Shown: positions 31,487 to 40,756, counted from the stretch's first letter. The stretch: 40,982 nt of DNA from an uncultured Lachnospiraceae bacterium (GCA_947037115.1 CAMQTN010000022.1:1-40982); one strand, 5' to 3'. Translations and numbers: made by a program. The notes: generated by a model not told the origin, from the letters alone.

Positions 31487-32473
31487 ATGGCGAAAAAGAA
31501 ACAACGGTATTGCGGAATCGGCGGACAGGCGGTTCTGGAAGGCATTATGATGAAGAATAAAGAGCAGTACGCTGTGGCGGTGAGAAAGCCGAACGGGGAG
31601 ATCGAAGTGGAAGTCGAGCACTATTACGGGATCATACACGGCAGTAAACTTTTGGATATTCCCTTTGTCAGAGGCATTTTTCAGTTTATTGATTCCCTGG
31701 TTCTGGGGATGCGTTCTCTCAATTTTTCAGCTTCCTTCTATGAGGATGAGGAGACGAAGGAGACGGCGGCGGACAAGGCTTTCAACAGGATCTTTAAGGA
31801 TAAGGCGGAAAAGGTGTTCAGCGGGCTGGTGATGCTTGTCTCACTGGTTCTGGCCATCGGCATTTTTATGGTACTGCCTTATTTTATCATTTCCCTGTTT
31901 GAGGGATATATCAGAAGCGCCTCTTTTATGGCGGTTCTGGAGGGGATTCTGCGGATACTGATTTTTGTGGGATATGTGCTGGCGATTTCCCTGATGAAAG
32001 ACATCAGACGGGTTTACATGTATCATGGAGCGGAGCACAAATGCATCAACTGTATCGAGAAGGGGGCGCCGCTTACCGTGAAGGAGGTTATGCGCTGTTC
32101 CAAACAGCACAGGCGATGCGGCACCAGTTTTCTTCTGTTTGTCATGCTCGTCAGTGTGATCCTGTTTTTCTTTATCAGGGTGGATCATCCGGTTTACCGC
32201 GTACTGATCCGTATTGCACTGATTCCGGTGATTGCGGGGATTTCCTATGAGATCATACGTCTTGCGGGAAAGAGCAACAATATACTTGTGAGAATCATCT
32301 CGGCGCCCGGTATGTGGCTGCAGGGTCTGACCACGAAAGAGCCCGACGAGAGTATGGTGGAAGTGGCCATCGCCGCGGTGGAAGCGGTGTTTGACTGGAA
32401 GGCGTATTTGTTTGATACCTTCGGGTACGAGGTGGATGACTCCTGGCTGGAGGATGCCAGAACAAAGTCCTGA
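31487..32473 (+). CDS. DUF1385 membrane protein (YqhQ-like)
   Basis: A 328-aa integral membrane protein. The N-terminus GIGGQAVLEGIMMKNKEQYA is the DUF1385 signature, followed by four hydrophobic segments (about 110-140, 150-170, 210-230, 235-255). Conserved polar motifs YHGAEHKCINCIE and HRRCGTSF, each with His and Cys, could bind a metal. The molecular role is not established; the gene is regularly found between rpmE and prmC in clostridia, as here. GAGGAAAG precedes the ATG. A GC-rich stretch with the palindrome GGCCGCGGCC lies in the gap before it (31385-31430). PrmC follows by 29 bp. Confidence 0.9.
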   Translation: MAKKKQRYCGIGGQAVLEGIMMKNKEQYAVAVRKPNGEIEVEVEHYYGIIHGSKLLDIPFVRGIFQFIDSLVLGMRSLNFSASFYEDEETKETAADKAFNRIFKDKAEKVFSGLVMLVSLVLAIGIFMVLPYFIISLFEGYIRSASFMAVLEGILRILIFVGYVLAISLMKDIRRVYMYHGAEHKCINCIEKGAPLTVKEVMRCSKQHRRCGTSFLLFVMLVSVILFFFIRVDHPVYRVLIRIALIPVIAGISYEIIRLAGKSNNILVRIISAPGMWLQGLTTKEPDESMVEVAIAAVEAVFDWKAYLFDTFGYEVDDSWLEDARTKS

Positions 32474-32502
32474 CGGATGATTCGTTGTGGAGAACCGAAG
32501 TA

Positions 32503-33408
32503 ATGGAGCGAGTGATACAGATATATAAGGACGTATATGTGACGGGCAGAGAAGAGCTGGAGCAGGCCGGAATTGACGAGGCTGCACTGGACGCAAGGCT
32601 CCTTCTGGAGTTTGTCTGCGGTACAGACCGGAATACCCTGCTTGCCCACGGGGACAGGGAAGTTTCCGTGGAAGAATATGACAGATACCGTGATCTGATC
32701 GGGAGACGGGCGGCCCATGTGCCGTTGCAGCATCTCACAGGGCAGCAGGATTTTATGGGGTTGACTTTTTTGGTCAATAAAGACGTGCTGGTTCCCAGAC
32801 AGGATACGGAGGTGCTGGTGGAGGAAGTGATGAAAGAACTCCATGACGGTATGCGGATACTGGATATGTGCACCGGCTCGGGCTGTATTTTGTTAAGCCT
32901 GTTACACTATTCTAACGACTGTACGGGTGTGGGTGTGGATCTGTCGGCAAAGGCCCTTGCTGTGGCGGAGGAAAATTATGAGAAGCTGCGGAGGGAAAGG
33001 CCGGAGATGAAGGCCTGCTTTGCGCAGGGGGATCTCTTTGAGGCGCTTTTGCAAAATGAGGGGGGCAGCCCGGAAAAAGAAGATAGTACGGGAGTGAAAT
33101 TTGATATCATTGTGGCAAATCCTCCTTATATAAGGAGGGATGAAATTTTGACCCTCATGCCGGAGGTGCGGGAGCATGAACCGGCGATGGCGCTGGACGG
33201 CGGGGTGGACGGCCTTGATTTTTACCGCAGGATAACGGGGGACGCAGTGCCTTATTTAAACGGCGGCGGCATGCTTTTTTTTGAGATCGGCTGTGAGCAG
33301 GCGGGAAGTGTGCGGGAGATTATGGAACAGGAAGGGTTTCGCGAGATTCAGGTGGTAAAAGATTTTGCCGGACTTGACCGGGTGGTGTTTGGGAGCTGGT
33401 TCGGTTAG
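32503..33408 (+). CDS. prmC: Release factor glutamine methyltransferase PrmC
   Basis: Methylates the Gln of the GGQ loop in class-I release factors, using S-adenosylmethionine. Length 301 aa from the ATG at 32503, with GGAG ten bases upstream. The N-terminal helical domain (1-85) is followed by the methyltransferase fold: ILDMCTGSGCILLSLL (SAM loop) and the catalytic NPPY in DIIVANPPYIRRDEI. It sits directly before prfA, its substrate gene. PrfH at 14784 has the same GGQ loop and may be a second substrate. Confidence 0.96.
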   Translation: MERVIQIYKDVYVTGREELEQAGIDEAALDARLLLEFVCGTDRNTLLAHGDREVSVEEYDRYRDLIGRRAAHVPLQHLTGQQDFMGLTFLVNKDVLVPRQDTEVLVEEVMKELHDGMRILDMCTGSGCILLSLLHYSNDCTGVGVDLSAKALAVAEENYEKLRRERPEMKACFAQGDLFEALLQNEGGSPEKEDSTGVKFDIIVANPPYIRRDEILTLMPEVREHEPAMALDGGVDGLDFYRRITGDAVPYLNGGGMLFFEIGCEQAGSVREIMEQEGFREIQVVKDFAGLDRVVFGSWFG

Positions 33409-33493
33409 CGGTTCTGGTTTTGAGAGCCGGTAAGAGTGTGCGTTATGATGAGAGACCGGTGCAGGATGTTGTATAGTACAGTTGGAGGTAGTT

Positions 33494-34570
33494 ATGTTTG
33501 ACAAATTAGAGGATCTGCTCAGAAAATTTGAGGAGATCATGAATGAGCTGAGCGAGCCCTCTGTGGCGGAGAATCAGGAACGTTTTCGTTCGCTGATGAA
33601 GGAGCAGAGTGATTTGACTCCGATAGTCAATGCCTACAGAGAATATAAAAAGTGCAGTCAGGATATTGAGGACAGCCTTGCTATGCTGGACGAGGAGTCC
33701 GATGAGGATATGCGGGAAATGCTCAAGGAAGAGCTGGCAGATGCAAAGAAGCGTGTGGAGGAGCTGGAACATGAATTGAAAATCCTTCTTCTTCCCAAAG
33801 ACCCCAACGACGACAAGAACGTGATCGTGGAGATCCGTGCGGGGGCAGGCGGCGATGAGGCGGCCCTTTTTGCGGCGGAAATCTACCGTATGTATGTGCA
33901 CTATGCGGAGGGACGGCGCTGGAAGGTGGAGACCATGGAAGCGGAGGAGATCGGGATCGGCGGCATGAAGAGCGTTACCTTTATGGTGACCGGTCAGGGG
34001 GCGTACTCTGTCCTGAAATATGAGAGCGGTGTGCACCGGGTGCAGCGTGTGCCTGAGACAGAGTCCGGCGGGCGGATACACACCTCCACCATCAGCGTGG
34101 CGGTGATGCCGGAGGTAGATGAGGATATTGACATTGTGATTGAGGATAAGGATATCCGTATCGACGTTATGAGAGCTTCCGGAAACGGCGGCCAGTGTGT
34201 CAACACCACGGATTCGGCGGTGCGCCTGACCCATTATCCGACAGGGATTGTGGTGTACAGCCAGACCGAGAAGTCCCAGATTCAAAATAAGGCGAAGGCT
34301 TTCGCCCTGCTTCGCGCGAAACTCTATGATATGGAGCAGCAGCAGCGCCACGACGCGGAGGCGGAGCTTCGCAGAAGCCAGATCGGCACAGGAGACCGCT
34401 CGGAGAAGATCAGGACTTACAACTTCCCGCAGGGGCGTGTCACCGACCACCGCATCAACCTGACGATCTATAAGCTCGACAAAGTGATGAACGGAGATAT
34501 TCAGGAGATCCTTGACGCGTGTATAGCGGCGGACCAGGCCGCAAAACTGGTGAAGATGGGAGAAAACTGA
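33494..34570 (+). CDS. prfA: Peptide chain release factor 1
   Basis: Recognises UAA and UAG in the ribosomal A site and hydrolyses peptidyl-tRNA. Length 358 aa from the ATG at 33494 with GGAGG upstream. The helical domain 1 (about 1-100) is followed by the core with [36 protein letters not shown] and the GGQ loop [18 protein letters not shown], and the typical end [21 protein letters not shown]. It is co-located with prmC and followed by an intrinsic terminator. Confidence 0.97.
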   Translation: MFDKLEDLLRKFEEIMNELSEPSVAENQERFRSLMKEQSDLTPIVNAYREYKKCSQDIEDSLAMLDEESDEDMREMLKEELADAKKRVEELEHELKILLLPKDPNDDKNVIVEIRAGAGGDEAALFAAEIYRMYVHYAEGRRWKVETMEAEEIGIGGMKSVTFMVTGQGAYSVLKYESGVHRVQRVPETESGGRIHTSTISVAVMPEVDEDIDIVIEDKDIRIDVMRASGNGGQCVNTTDSAVRLTHYPTGIVVYSQTEKSQIQNKAKAFALLRAKLYDMEQQQRHDAEAELRRSQIGTGDRSEKIRTYNFPQGRVTDHRINLTIYKLDKVMNGDIQEILDACIAADQAAKLVKMGEN

Positions 34571-34586
34571 TCCGGACTGGTTTATG

Positions 34587-34615
34587 GGGAGGCACGGTAG
34601 TGAACTCCCTTTTTT
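34587..34615 (+). terminator. Intrinsic terminator after prfA
   Basis: GGGAG (34587-34591) pairs with CTCCC (34605-34609), followed by six T. A short stem but a strong T-tract, 17 bp after the stop. Confidence 0.75.
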
Positions 34616-34680
34616 AATTTCTTTCTTAAATCAGAATAAGTATGCGGCGTCCGCCGGTCAGGACATCGAAAAACTGATAG

Positions 34681-34710
34681 TTTACAGTAGGAATCTAATC
34701 GGTGTACAAT
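34681..34710 (+). promoter_or_regulatory. Promoter of the hemerythrin fusion gene
   Basis: TTTACA (34681-34686), 18-bp spacer, TACAAT (34705-34710), 33 bp before the GTG start. Confidence 0.65.
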
Positions 34711-34742
34711 AGAGGCAAATGTATTTGTGAAGGAGGATAGTC

Positions 34743-36074
34743 GTGAACACTATTGTATGGAACAAGAGATACGAACTCGGCGTAGATTTTCTTGACAAGG
34801 AGCATAAGAAGCTTTTCTCAACGGTTAACAAATTACTGGCGCTCAGTCAGCAGGAGGGTAAGGAAGAGTGGGCGTGCCGTGAAGGCGTCAAATATCTCAG
34901 GAATCATACCCGTGAACATTTCCAGCATGAAGAGGCGTACATGCAGTCTATTGAATACGGCGATTATGAGGTACATAAGCATCTGCATGATGATTTTCAG
35001 AATATCACGCTGCCTTCTCTGGAAGCGGAGCTGGAGGAGACGGAATACGCAAAGGAGTCTATCCGGCATTTTCTGGGCGTCAGTATCGGCTGGATGGTTG
35101 CACATACACAGACGGAGGATCTGGCGATTACGGGCAGGAAAATGAGTAAATGGTCGGCTCTGCCAAAGGCAGAGGAGCTGGATGCGCTGGAACAGACGAT
35201 TATTCAGCTTATCTCGGATTTGTTTCGGATGAAAGGGAAAACGGTCAGCAGGCAGTACGGCGGAGAGGAGTTTGGAAAGGTCTTCTGCTGTCGTTTTGTC
35301 TACCGGGGAGCGAAGAAGGAAAGATGGGAGATACTGCTCAGCTTTGAGGAGAGACTGATCCTGAAGATGGTCAGTGAACTTATGAACACGCAGTACCTGA
35401 AAGTGGATGATATGGTGATCAATATCATCAGGTATCTTTCAAGGCAGTTCATTGAAAAAATCAAAGAGTGTTTTTCAAACTTTGGCCAGTATGAGCTGGA
35501 GAGTGAAGCGTTGATGACCCATGAGCAGCTTGTGAAAGCATTTGAAAGGGAACATCCCTCCTGTAGCCTGTTGTTTGACACGGGATCAGGGTATTTTACA
35601 TTCTGTATCATGACCAACGATTCCCTGAAAGGGAAAATTGTGACTTCGCTGAACGCGGAAAATGCCATGAATCAGATAAAAGACTATCTTGCGGGAGAGA
35701 ACAGGAAAAAGAAGATTTTGGTGGTGGATGATTCCGACTTTATGCGAAAGAATATGATCAATCTTCTGGGGAACGATTACGAGGTGACGGAGAGCAGCTC
35801 AAGCATATCAGCCATCAAGACTTTGACACGCAACAGGCCGGATCTGGTTCTGCTGGATTATGAAATGCCGGTCTGTGACGGAAAACAGACTCTTGAAATG
35901 ATTCGTATGGACGAGGAGATAGCGGATATTCCTGTCGTCTTCCTGACCGGCAGGGGAGACGCGGAGAGCGTCAAAAAGGTTATGGCGTTAAAGCCCAGAG
36001 GGTATCTGCTTAAGTCCATGCCGGAGGCGGACATCAAGAAGTTTATCGACGGGATTTTTTCCGGGAAAAAGTGA
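34743..36074 (+). CDS. Bacteriohemerythrin - CheX-like - receiver fusion protein
   Basis: A 443-aa soluble signalling protein with three parts. Residues 1-130 are a bacteriohemerythrin with the di-iron ligands in DKEHKKLF (His21), HTREHFQHEE (His55, His59, Glu63), HKHLHDDF (His78, His82) and HTQTED, so it should bind oxygen. Residues about 150-310 look like a CheX/CheC-type domain, but the ExxN phosphatase motif is not seen. Residues 323-443 form a CheY-like receiver with DD at the start, phospho-acceptor Asp372 in LLDYEMP and Lys in YLLKSMP. The start is GTG with AAGGAGG upstream. There is no output domain, so it probably acts by protein contact in an oxygen-linked motility or stress response. 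The fold of the middle part is tentative. Confidence 0.85.
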   Translation: MNTIVWNKRYELGVDFLDKEHKKLFSTVNKLLALSQQEGKEEWACREGVKYLRNHTREHFQHEEAYMQSIEYGDYEVHKHLHDDFQNITLPSLEAELEETEYAKESIRHFLGVSIGWMVAHTQTEDLAITGRKMSKWSALPKAEELDALEQTIIQLISDLFRMKGKTVSRQYGGEEFGKVFCCRFVYRGAKKERWEILLSFEERLILKMVSELMNTQYLKVDDMVINIIRYLSRQFIEKIKECFSNFGQYELESEALMTHEQLVKAFEREHPSCSLLFDTGSGYFTFCIMTNDSLKGKIVTSLNAENAMNQIKDYLAGENRKKKILVVDDSDFMRKNMINLLGNDYEVTESSSSISAIKTLTRNRPDLVLLDYEMPVCDGKQTLEMIRMDEEIADIPVVFLTGRGDAESVKKVMALKPRGYLLKSMPEADIKKFIDGIFSGKK

Positions 36075-36206
36075 GAACAGTCTCGACGCCATCGGTCTGT
36101 TCCGGGACGCGGCGCCTGGTTTTTTCCGAATAAGTAAGAAAAGACCCCGATATGGGGAATGAAACAGAAGGGCAGAATTGAAAATCATATCATGGAGGAC
36201 AGGGAA

Positions 36207-37166
36207 ATGGATGCAGAAAAGGAGAACACTACAGTAAAGAATGGACAAGAGGCAGCAACCGGAACGACGGAAACCATGAAGGATTATGAGCGGGAGCTGG
36301 AGGCTTCCTTCCGTAAGATCAGCGAGGGCGATATCATCAGGGGGACGGTGATTGATGTGAACGAGGAGGAAGTCATCCTTGATCTGAAATACTATGCGCA
36401 GGGGATCATCAAGGCGGAGAATCTGAGCAATGACCCTGATTTTCTTTCGGCAGGGAAAATAGCCGTGGGTGATGAGATCGAAGCGACCGTAATCAATATG
36501 GACGATGGGGAGGGAAATATTGAGCTTTCCAAAAAGGAAGCCAACGACGTTCTTGCATGGGATAAGCTGCAGACCATGCTGAATGAGGAGACCATTGTGA
36601 AGGTTCGCATCAGGGAGAGTGTAAAGAGCGGTGTGGTGGCTTATCTGGAAGGAATGAGGGCGTTTATTCCTGCGTCCCAGCTTTCTACCGACTATGTGGA
36701 GGATGTGGAAGCATGGGTCGGAAAAGAGATTGAGGTAAAGGTGATCACCGTGGACCGGGAGAAAAACAAAGTGGTTCTTTCTGGGAAGGCGGTAGCCAGA
36801 GAGCAGGAAGCTGAGGAGCGCAGGCACCGGATATCCATGATGGCGCCGGGAACCGTGATGGAGGGCGTGGTGGAGAGCCTTATGCCCTACGGCGCGTTTG
36901 TGAATCTTGGAAACGGTATCAGCGGCCTGGTGCACATTTCCCAGATATCGCAGAGAAGAATCAAGAAGCCAGGAGAGGTCTTGAAAGAAGGGCAGAAAGT
37001 TAAGGTTAAAATTTTAAACACCAATGACAATAAAGTGAGTCTGAGCATGAAAGCGCTGGAGGAGATAACGGCACAGGTGGACGAGGACAGCGCGCCGCAG
37101 GAGTACACCTCCGGGGAGTCAGTTTCCACCAGTCTGGGTGACCTGCTTGCCAAATTAAAGATTTAG
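36207..37166 (+). CDS. S1-domain RNA-binding protein (RpsA-like, three S1 repeats)
   Basis: A 319-aa RNA-binding protein with an acidic head (1-35) and three S1 beta-barrels: about 38-115 (EGDIIRGTVIDVNEEEVILD), 125-195 (GMRAFIPASQLS) and 208-285 (GTVMEGVVESLMPYGAFVNL, then SGLVHISQIS). The third is the most canonical. Clostridial proteins of this type are annotated as ribosomal S1 homologues but are shorter than the six-domain E. coli S1. The ATG at 36207 has GGAGG eight bases upstream; earlier in-frame ATGs at 36159 and 36192 lack a well-placed site. It ends with an acidic, Ser-rich tail. Confidence 0.9.
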   Translation: MDAEKENTTVKNGQEAATGTTETMKDYERELEASFRKISEGDIIRGTVIDVNEEEVILDLKYYAQGIIKAENLSNDPDFLSAGKIAVGDEIEATVINMDDGEGNIELSKKEANDVLAWDKLQTMLNEETIVKVRIRESVKSGVVAYLEGMRAFIPASQLSTDYVEDVEAWVGKEIEVKVITVDREKNKVVLSGKAVAREQEAEERRHRISMMAPGTVMEGVVESLMPYGAFVNLGNGISGLVHISQISQRRIKKPGEVLKEGQKVKVKILNTNDNKVSLSMKALEEITAQVDEDSAPQEYTSGESVSTSLGDLLAKLKI

Positions 37167-37316
37167 GGCGGGCTGTATCAGGGAATCATGCCGTAAATGA
37201 TAAGGATGGGATGGCGAAATGGCTGACAGATGAAGACATCCATCAATCAATTCCGTTATAGAGGACAGGAGAGCGGCCAATTGGACGGACAGGCCGCGCG
37301 GAAAGGGAGAGATGGG

Positions 37317-38156
37317 ATGAAAACAGGAAAACTGGTTTTGACTATTGCAGTCAGCGTTGCCTTTTTGGTTCTGTCGGCAGTTTTGTCGCAGGGAATTGTG
37401 ATGAGCCTTCTTGCCATGGCTGGCGTTCCAGCGTGGCTGTATCATATAGTCGGAGGGCTTCTCTACGCAGTGTCGGCTTATCTTATGGTGAGGCTTTTTG
37501 GCACTAAATTTTTGAAAACGGAAATGGAGGCATTCCTGATACCAAAATGCAGGATTCAGATCAGGTGGGTGGTGGCGGCGGTTCTTCTTCCGGTACTGGT
37601 CAGTGCGGTTTATCTGTTCCTTCCGGGGCATTTTGCCTCTGATCCGCTGGACGCCGGGACGAAGGCGGCATTTGTGACCAGAGGTGTTTTTCTGGCGGGA
37701 CTGGGGGCCGGTTTTGTGGAAGAATTGCTGTTCCGCGGGCTTCTCATGAATGCGGTGATTAAAAAATTCGGCATGGCAGTGGGAATATGCGCGCCCTCCG
37801 TGCTCTTTGCGTCGCTGCATATCATAGGTATGAATTTCAGTCTGTTGAGCTGTGTGCAGGTAATGATTGCGGGAACCATGGCGGGCGTCATGTTCTCGCT
37901 GATAGCGTTGGAAGGAGGCTCCATTTGGAACAGCGCGGTTGTGCATGCACTCTGGAACATGATTATGATAGGCGGCGGGATGACCATCGGTACAGAGCCG
38001 AACGGGTATGCCATCTGCAGCTATGTGCTGGATACACGGTCTTTCCTGCTTACCGGCGGAGAATTCGGCATAGAATCTTCAGTGGTGTCCATCATCGGAT
38101 ATCTGGTGGTGAGCATGGCGGCTGTCAGCGCATTGAGGAGGAAAAAGGTTGAATAA
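37317..38156 (+). CDS. CPBP family intramembrane metalloprotease-like protein
   Basis: A 279-aa membrane protein of the CAAX-protease/Abi family. The motifs are EELLFRG (Glu135, Glu136, Arg140), FASLHI (His168) and VVHALWN, which form the intramembrane active site in the family. About eight hydrophobic segments are visible, starting with 6-30. Bacterial members act in bacteriocin self-immunity or envelope stress, often with unknown substrates. The ATG at 37317 follows AAAGGGAGAG; the longer in-frame opening is rejected. The stop codon lies within the stem of the hairpin at 38147-38183. Confidence 0.9.
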   Translation: MKTGKLVLTIAVSVAFLVLSAVLSQGIVMSLLAMAGVPAWLYHIVGGLLYAVSAYLMVRLFGTKFLKTEMEAFLIPKCRIQIRWVVAAVLLPVLVSAVYLFLPGHFASDPLDAGTKAAFVTRGVFLAGLGAGFVEELLFRGLLMNAVIKKFGMAVGICAPSVLFASLHIIGMNFSLLSCVQVMIAGTMAGVMFSLIALEGGSIWNSAVVHALWNMIMIGGGMTIGTEPNGYAICSYVLDTRSFLLTGGEFGIESSVVSIIGYLVVSMAAVSALRRKKVE

Positions 38157-38183
38157 ATTCTCTGATGAGCAATTTATTCAACC
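38147..38183. terminator. 13-bp perfect hairpin overlapping the CPBP stop codon
   Basis: GGTTGAATAAATT (38147-38159) pairs exactly with AATTTATTCAACC (38171-38183), 11-base loop; the stop TAA is inside the left arm. No T-tract follows. Two smaller stems come next, GCAGAAT/ATTCTGC (38226-38244) and AGCAT/ATGCT near 38257. It may protect the 3' end or terminate weakly. Confidence 0.55.
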
Positions 38184-38285
38184 CGGAATTTGTCCAGAAA
38201 TATCACAAATTCTCTTGATCGCAGAGCAGAATCTGATATTCTGCCCGCGTTCCTCAGCATAGAATGCTTCGGAATGGAGGGACAA

Positions 38286-38918
38286 ATGAGAAAAAAAGAA
38301 CTGGCGCTTGCCGTAATAGACAGATTGAAACAGGCATACCCCGATGCGGGGTGTACTTTGGACTACAACGAGGCATGGAAACTTTTGGTCAGCGTGCGGC
38401 TGGCGGCCCAGTGTACCGACGCCAGAGTTAATGTGGTGGTGGAAAAACTTTATGAGAAATTTCCGGATGTGGATGCGCTGGCGGCAGCGCCGGTGGAGGA
38501 AATAGAGGCCATCGTTCATCCCTGCGGACTGGGTAAGAGCAAGGCCAGGGATATCAGCGCCTGCATGAAGCAGATCAAAGAGGTATATGGAGGGCAGGTG
38601 CCGGACGATTTCGACGCGCTGTTAAAACTGCCCGGCGTGGGCAGAAAAAGCGCCAACCTGATTATGGGGGATGTGTTCGGCAAACCGGCGATCGTCACGG
38701 ATACGCATTGTATCCGTCTGTGTAACCGCATCGGTCTGGTGGATGATATCAAAGAGCCGAAGAAGGTGGAGATGGCGCTGTGGAAGATTGTGCCGCCCGG
38801 GGAGGGGAACGATCTGTGCCACCGGTTTGTCCTGCATGGCAGGGAGGTCTGTACCGCGCGGACAAAGCCTTATTGTGACAGATGCTGTCTGTCGGATATT
38901 TGCAGGCAGCGAATCTGA
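38286..38918 (+). CDS. nth: Endonuclease III
   Basis: DNA glycosylase and AP lyase for oxidised pyrimidines in base excision repair. Length 210 aa from the ATG at 38286, with GGAGGG upstream; the in-frame opening from 38190 crosses hairpins and is rejected. The helix-hairpin-helix is LPGVGRKSANLIMG with catalytic Lys121, and the catalytic Asp is Asp139 in VTDTHCIRLCNR. The C-terminal 4Fe-4S ligands are Cys-x7-Cys-x2-Cys-x5-Cys (CTARTKPYCDRCCLSDIC), one residue longer in the first gap than the usual x6. Confidence 0.95.
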   Translation: MRKKELALAVIDRLKQAYPDAGCTLDYNEAWKLLVSVRLAAQCTDARVNVVVEKLYEKFPDVDALAAAPVEEIEAIVHPCGLGKSKARDISACMKQIKEVYGGQVPDDFDALLKLPGVGRKSANLIMGDVFGKPAIVTDTHCIRLCNRIGLVDDIKEPKKVEMALWKIVPPGEGNDLCHRFVLHGREVCTARTKPYCDRCCLSDICRQRI

Positions 38919-39014
38919 CAGGCGGCTATTGTGGATGATGGCAGACAAAGGTCTGCCACAGAAAGGGCTGCCGTATGGTGGAGTAAGACAGGAATTTAGG
39001 GGAGGATATGTCAT

Positions 39015-39740
39015 ATGGACAAGCCCGAATATTTTCAGAACGCGCTATCGAATTTTGCCACGGATGTGGCCTGCGGCGGTGCGGTCAGACATCTTGTCAA
39101 CAGCGGCTGTACGCTGGATCAGATTGTGGCGCGGCTGAATTATCCCACATCCAGGGAGAAGGCGCAGCGGATCATGATGGAACATCTCTATCAGAGCCGT
39201 GTACTTTTGCGCAAAGAGCCCTCCGACGCGCTGTTTGAGGAACAGACACAGTTTGTACAGGAGCAGGACGCCTATGGGAGGCGGACGCTGCGAAAAACAG
39301 TCGTTGACCGTAATAGTCAAAATAATATGACGGATATGGCGGATTTGACAGGGATGTCGCAGCGGGAAAAGGGAGCAAAATTAAAGGATTTTCCATGGAG
39401 AGAATTTGTCTATGATCCCAGACGGGACGGAAAACTGACAGAGCTGTTGTATAGAAAGTGTGAAGAGAACGGGGACGATTATAGTTTCATGTCCTGTGAT
39501 TTTGCACTTTTTTGTATTGACCATAAAAGTCAAAATGGGGAGACACCGCTTTCCTGCCTGAATAACCGACAGCGGGAATATCTGGCGGGCATCCGCTGGG
39601 AGAGGCCTGTGCTGTATCACAGACTGGACCAGCGGATGCGGGAGATACTCGGAAAGCTATATGAGTCGGGCGCATACAGCGGCGTGTGCTTTTTTGCTGT
39701 CCGGCAGGAAAAAATAGCCATCCCGGTCCGGCAGTTGTAA
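39015..39740 (+). CDS. Unknown conserved-looking protein
   Basis: A 241-aa soluble protein that I do not recognise. The ATG at 39015 is nine bases after GGAGG (39001-39005). Residues 18-65 (ACGGAVRHLVNSGCTLDQIV followed by ARLNYPTSREKAQRIM) look like a helical, possibly helix-turn-helix, domain. The middle (100-130) is charged and probably flexible. The C-terminus (about 165-241) contains NNRQREYLAGIRWERPVLYH, MREILGKLYESGAYSG and a beta-strand-rich end. It lies 96 bp after nth and converges with the araC gene with only 5 bp between stops. It may be a clostridial lineage protein; no function can be assigned. Confidence 0.75.
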   Translation: MDKPEYFQNALSNFATDVACGGAVRHLVNSGCTLDQIVARLNYPTSREKAQRIMMEHLYQSRVLLRKEPSDALFEEQTQFVQEQDAYGRRTLRKTVVDRNSQNNMTDMADLTGMSQREKGAKLKDFPWREFVYDPRRDGKLTELLYRKCEENGDDYSFMSCDFALFCIDHKSQNGETPLSCLNNRQREYLAGIRWERPVLYHRLDQRMREILGKLYESGAYSGVCFFAVRQEKIAIPVRQL

Positions 39741-39745
39741 GTCCC

Positions 39746-40756
39746 TTACAGAAAATAGGAAAATTTGCCCCGCTCTGACTCCGCATGCAGAACTTTGTGT
39801 GTCCGGTAATAGGTAGGCGTACAGCCCAGGAACTTTTTGAAGAGCTTGTTAAAATAGCTTGTGTTATTAAAGCCTACAGAGATGGCAAGGTCAGCGATGG
39901 ATCCGAAAGCCTGTTCGGAATCCATCAGTTTTTTTGTGGATTCATAAATACGGTACTTCATCAAATACTCGAAAGGACTCATCTGCAGGGTCCTCGAAAA
40001 GCATCGGCAGCACTCGCTTTTGCTGACGTGGATGCTGTCGGCAATTTCCTGTAGTGTCAACGGTTCTGCATAGTGTGTCCGGATGAACAGCATTGCTTCT
40101 TTGACGCGCAATTCATCCGAGGATATGCAGGAGACTTTGGGCGTCTCCGGCTGCGGAAGCTGATGCAGCAATTCTACCCAGAAATGGCAAAGATACCCTT
40201 TCGTGGCAATTTCGTAGCCGAACTTCTGAGTCAGATTTAAGTCTATTACTTCTTTTAAGGTCTGTAACATGCGCTCGTGCCAAGGCGCGCTCTCATCCAG
40301 GAAAAAAGCTTTGAAAAGGTGGTAATTCTGCATCGGCAGCAGGTACTCTGTCTGCAGATAATTGTTTCTGTGGCCAAAAATAAAATCAGGATGAAAGATC
40401 AGCGAAAAAAAGGTACACTTTTTTTGGTTATGGGCATGGATACAGTGCATGACGTTCTGGTTGACGATGAGTCCCTGCCCCGGTTTAATCAGGTAGGTGG
40501 CGTCGTCCGTGGAAACCTCTGCAATGCCCTGATCCACAATGAGAATTTCCATCTCCTCGTGCCAGTGCCAGCGAATCCAGTTCATATAAGACTTGCGCAG
40601 ATCCAGACGACGAGCGTTGACCGGATAATCCAATGTGCCATAATCTCCTTTGGAATAAAGGTTATCGTAAGTTTCCATAGAAGTATTGGCGGAAGCTTCA
40701 ACAGATATGGCTTCGGCAGAGATGGCGGCTGTTATGGTAGGTTGTGTTGTATTCAT
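39746..40756 (-). CDS. AraC-family transcriptional regulator with cupin sensor domain
   Basis: A 336-aa regulator. The N-terminal half is an AraC-type cupin (WHWHEEMEILIVDQGIAEVS, then KPGQGLIVNQNVMHCIH) that normally binds a sugar. The C-terminal DNA-binding domain has two helix-turn-helix units (LTLQEIADSIHVSKSECCRC, then FGSIADLAISVGFNNTSYFN and KLFKKFLGCTPTYYR). An Ala/Ser/Thr-rich head of about 27 residues precedes the cupin and may be disordered; Met27 is a possible alternative start, but GAGGAG precedes the ATG at 40756. The target genes are not evident; by type it would control carbohydrate use. Confidence 0.92.
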   Translation of the reverse strand: MNTTQPTITAAISAEAISVEASANTSMETYDNLYSKGDYGTLDYPVNARRLDLRKSYMNWIRWHWHEEMEILIVDQGIAEVSTDDATYLIKPGQGLIVNQNVMHCIHAHNQKKCTFFSLIFHPDFIFGHRNNYLQTEYLLPMQNYHLFKAFFLDESAPWHERMLQTLKEVIDLNLTQKFGYEIATKGYLCHFWVELLHQLPQPETPKVSCISSDELRVKEAMLFIRTHYAEPLTLQEIADSIHVSKSECCRCFSRTLQMSPFEYLMKYRIYESTKKLMDSEQAFGSIADLAISVGFNNTSYFNKLFKKFLGCTPTYYRTHKVLHAESERGKFSYFL

